Positions 63,991 to 64,000 of a stretch of DNA of 64,000 bases are shown here, in pieces. The DNA comes from Prorocentrum cordatum (taxonomy: Eukaryota; Sar; Dinophyceae; Prorocentrales; Prorocentraceae), in NCBI GenBank assembly GCA_963575745.1, contig CAUYUJ010001732.1, positions 33,704-97,703 of the forward strand, in the 5' to 3' direction. Under the pieces are notes generated by a model, which was given only the letters and a program-made list of their open reading frames with translations, ran no database searches and was not told the origin of the DNA. Position 1 is the first letter of the stretch. Every line of letters begins with the position of its first letter. A program made the translations under genes and the position numbers.

Positions 63991-64000
63991 TAAGTTAGGT

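Overview
The window looks like nuclear DNA of a photosynthetic dinoflagellate. The sequence shows very long microsatellites (CAC, CA, ATC, CCT/GGA, ATT, TA, TC), no dense gene layout, broken non-LTR retrotransposons, two exon-sized fragments that look plastid-related (a FVAP-type targeting region and an LHC-like segment), and short sequences resembling relict dinoflagellate spliced leaders (DinoSL) upstream of several ORFs. I cannot name the species. Most long open frames here are translations of microsatellites or of GC-rich repeats, not genes.

Layout, left flank (1-39034). A G-rich dispersed repeat and the first copy of a composite dispersed repeat come first. A decayed LINE follows at 2218-8036, with a zinc finger, an endonuclease/exonuclease/phosphatase domain, a reverse transcriptase and an RNase H spread over several frames. 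Next are ATC arrays, a second LINE remnant on the minus strand (13355-13905), a 90-bp repeat family, a plastid-targeting-like exon (16988-17165), an unrecognised coding candidate (19410-20690), very GC-rich DNA, a third LINE remnant (24510-25310), the third composite repeat copy (29763-30425), an LHC-like exon (31526-31596), and from 32430 onward several neighbouring copies of a CGCGCG-rich repeat of about 1 kb.

Centre (39035-57518). One copy of the CGCGCG-rich repeat is split by an 18,484-bp insertion. It is bounded by 12-bp perfect terminal inverted repeats (imperfect to about 35 bp) and flanked by a TA duplication. Uninterrupted copies of the host repeat at about 33256, 34100, 35098 and 36580 show what the empty site looked like. 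The element carries a 693-aa DDE-type transposase candidate next to its right end (55193-57274) and a cargo: a large intron-bearing gene with a C-terminal nuclear localisation signal (gene A), a second spliced gene (gene B), two inverted genes for Gly-Tyr-Asp/Lys repeat proteins, an array of eight 27-bp palindromes at 33-bp period, three small coiled-coil-like ORFs, a frameshifted gene (gene C) and a small basic ORF (gene D). Five of these genes have DinoSL-like sequence upstream (12/22 to 18/22 matches), which suggests the cargo was built at least partly from recycled trans-spliced cDNAs. I regard this cargo-carrying element as the main discovery.

Right flank (57519-64000). The split host repeat resumes, followed by another copy of it, TA, TC and GA microsatellites, the G-rich repeat again, an unrecognised coding candidate near 60.8 kb, a GTGCC-rich array interrupted by a roughly 170-bp MITE-like element with TA at its ends, and a terminal GGA tract.
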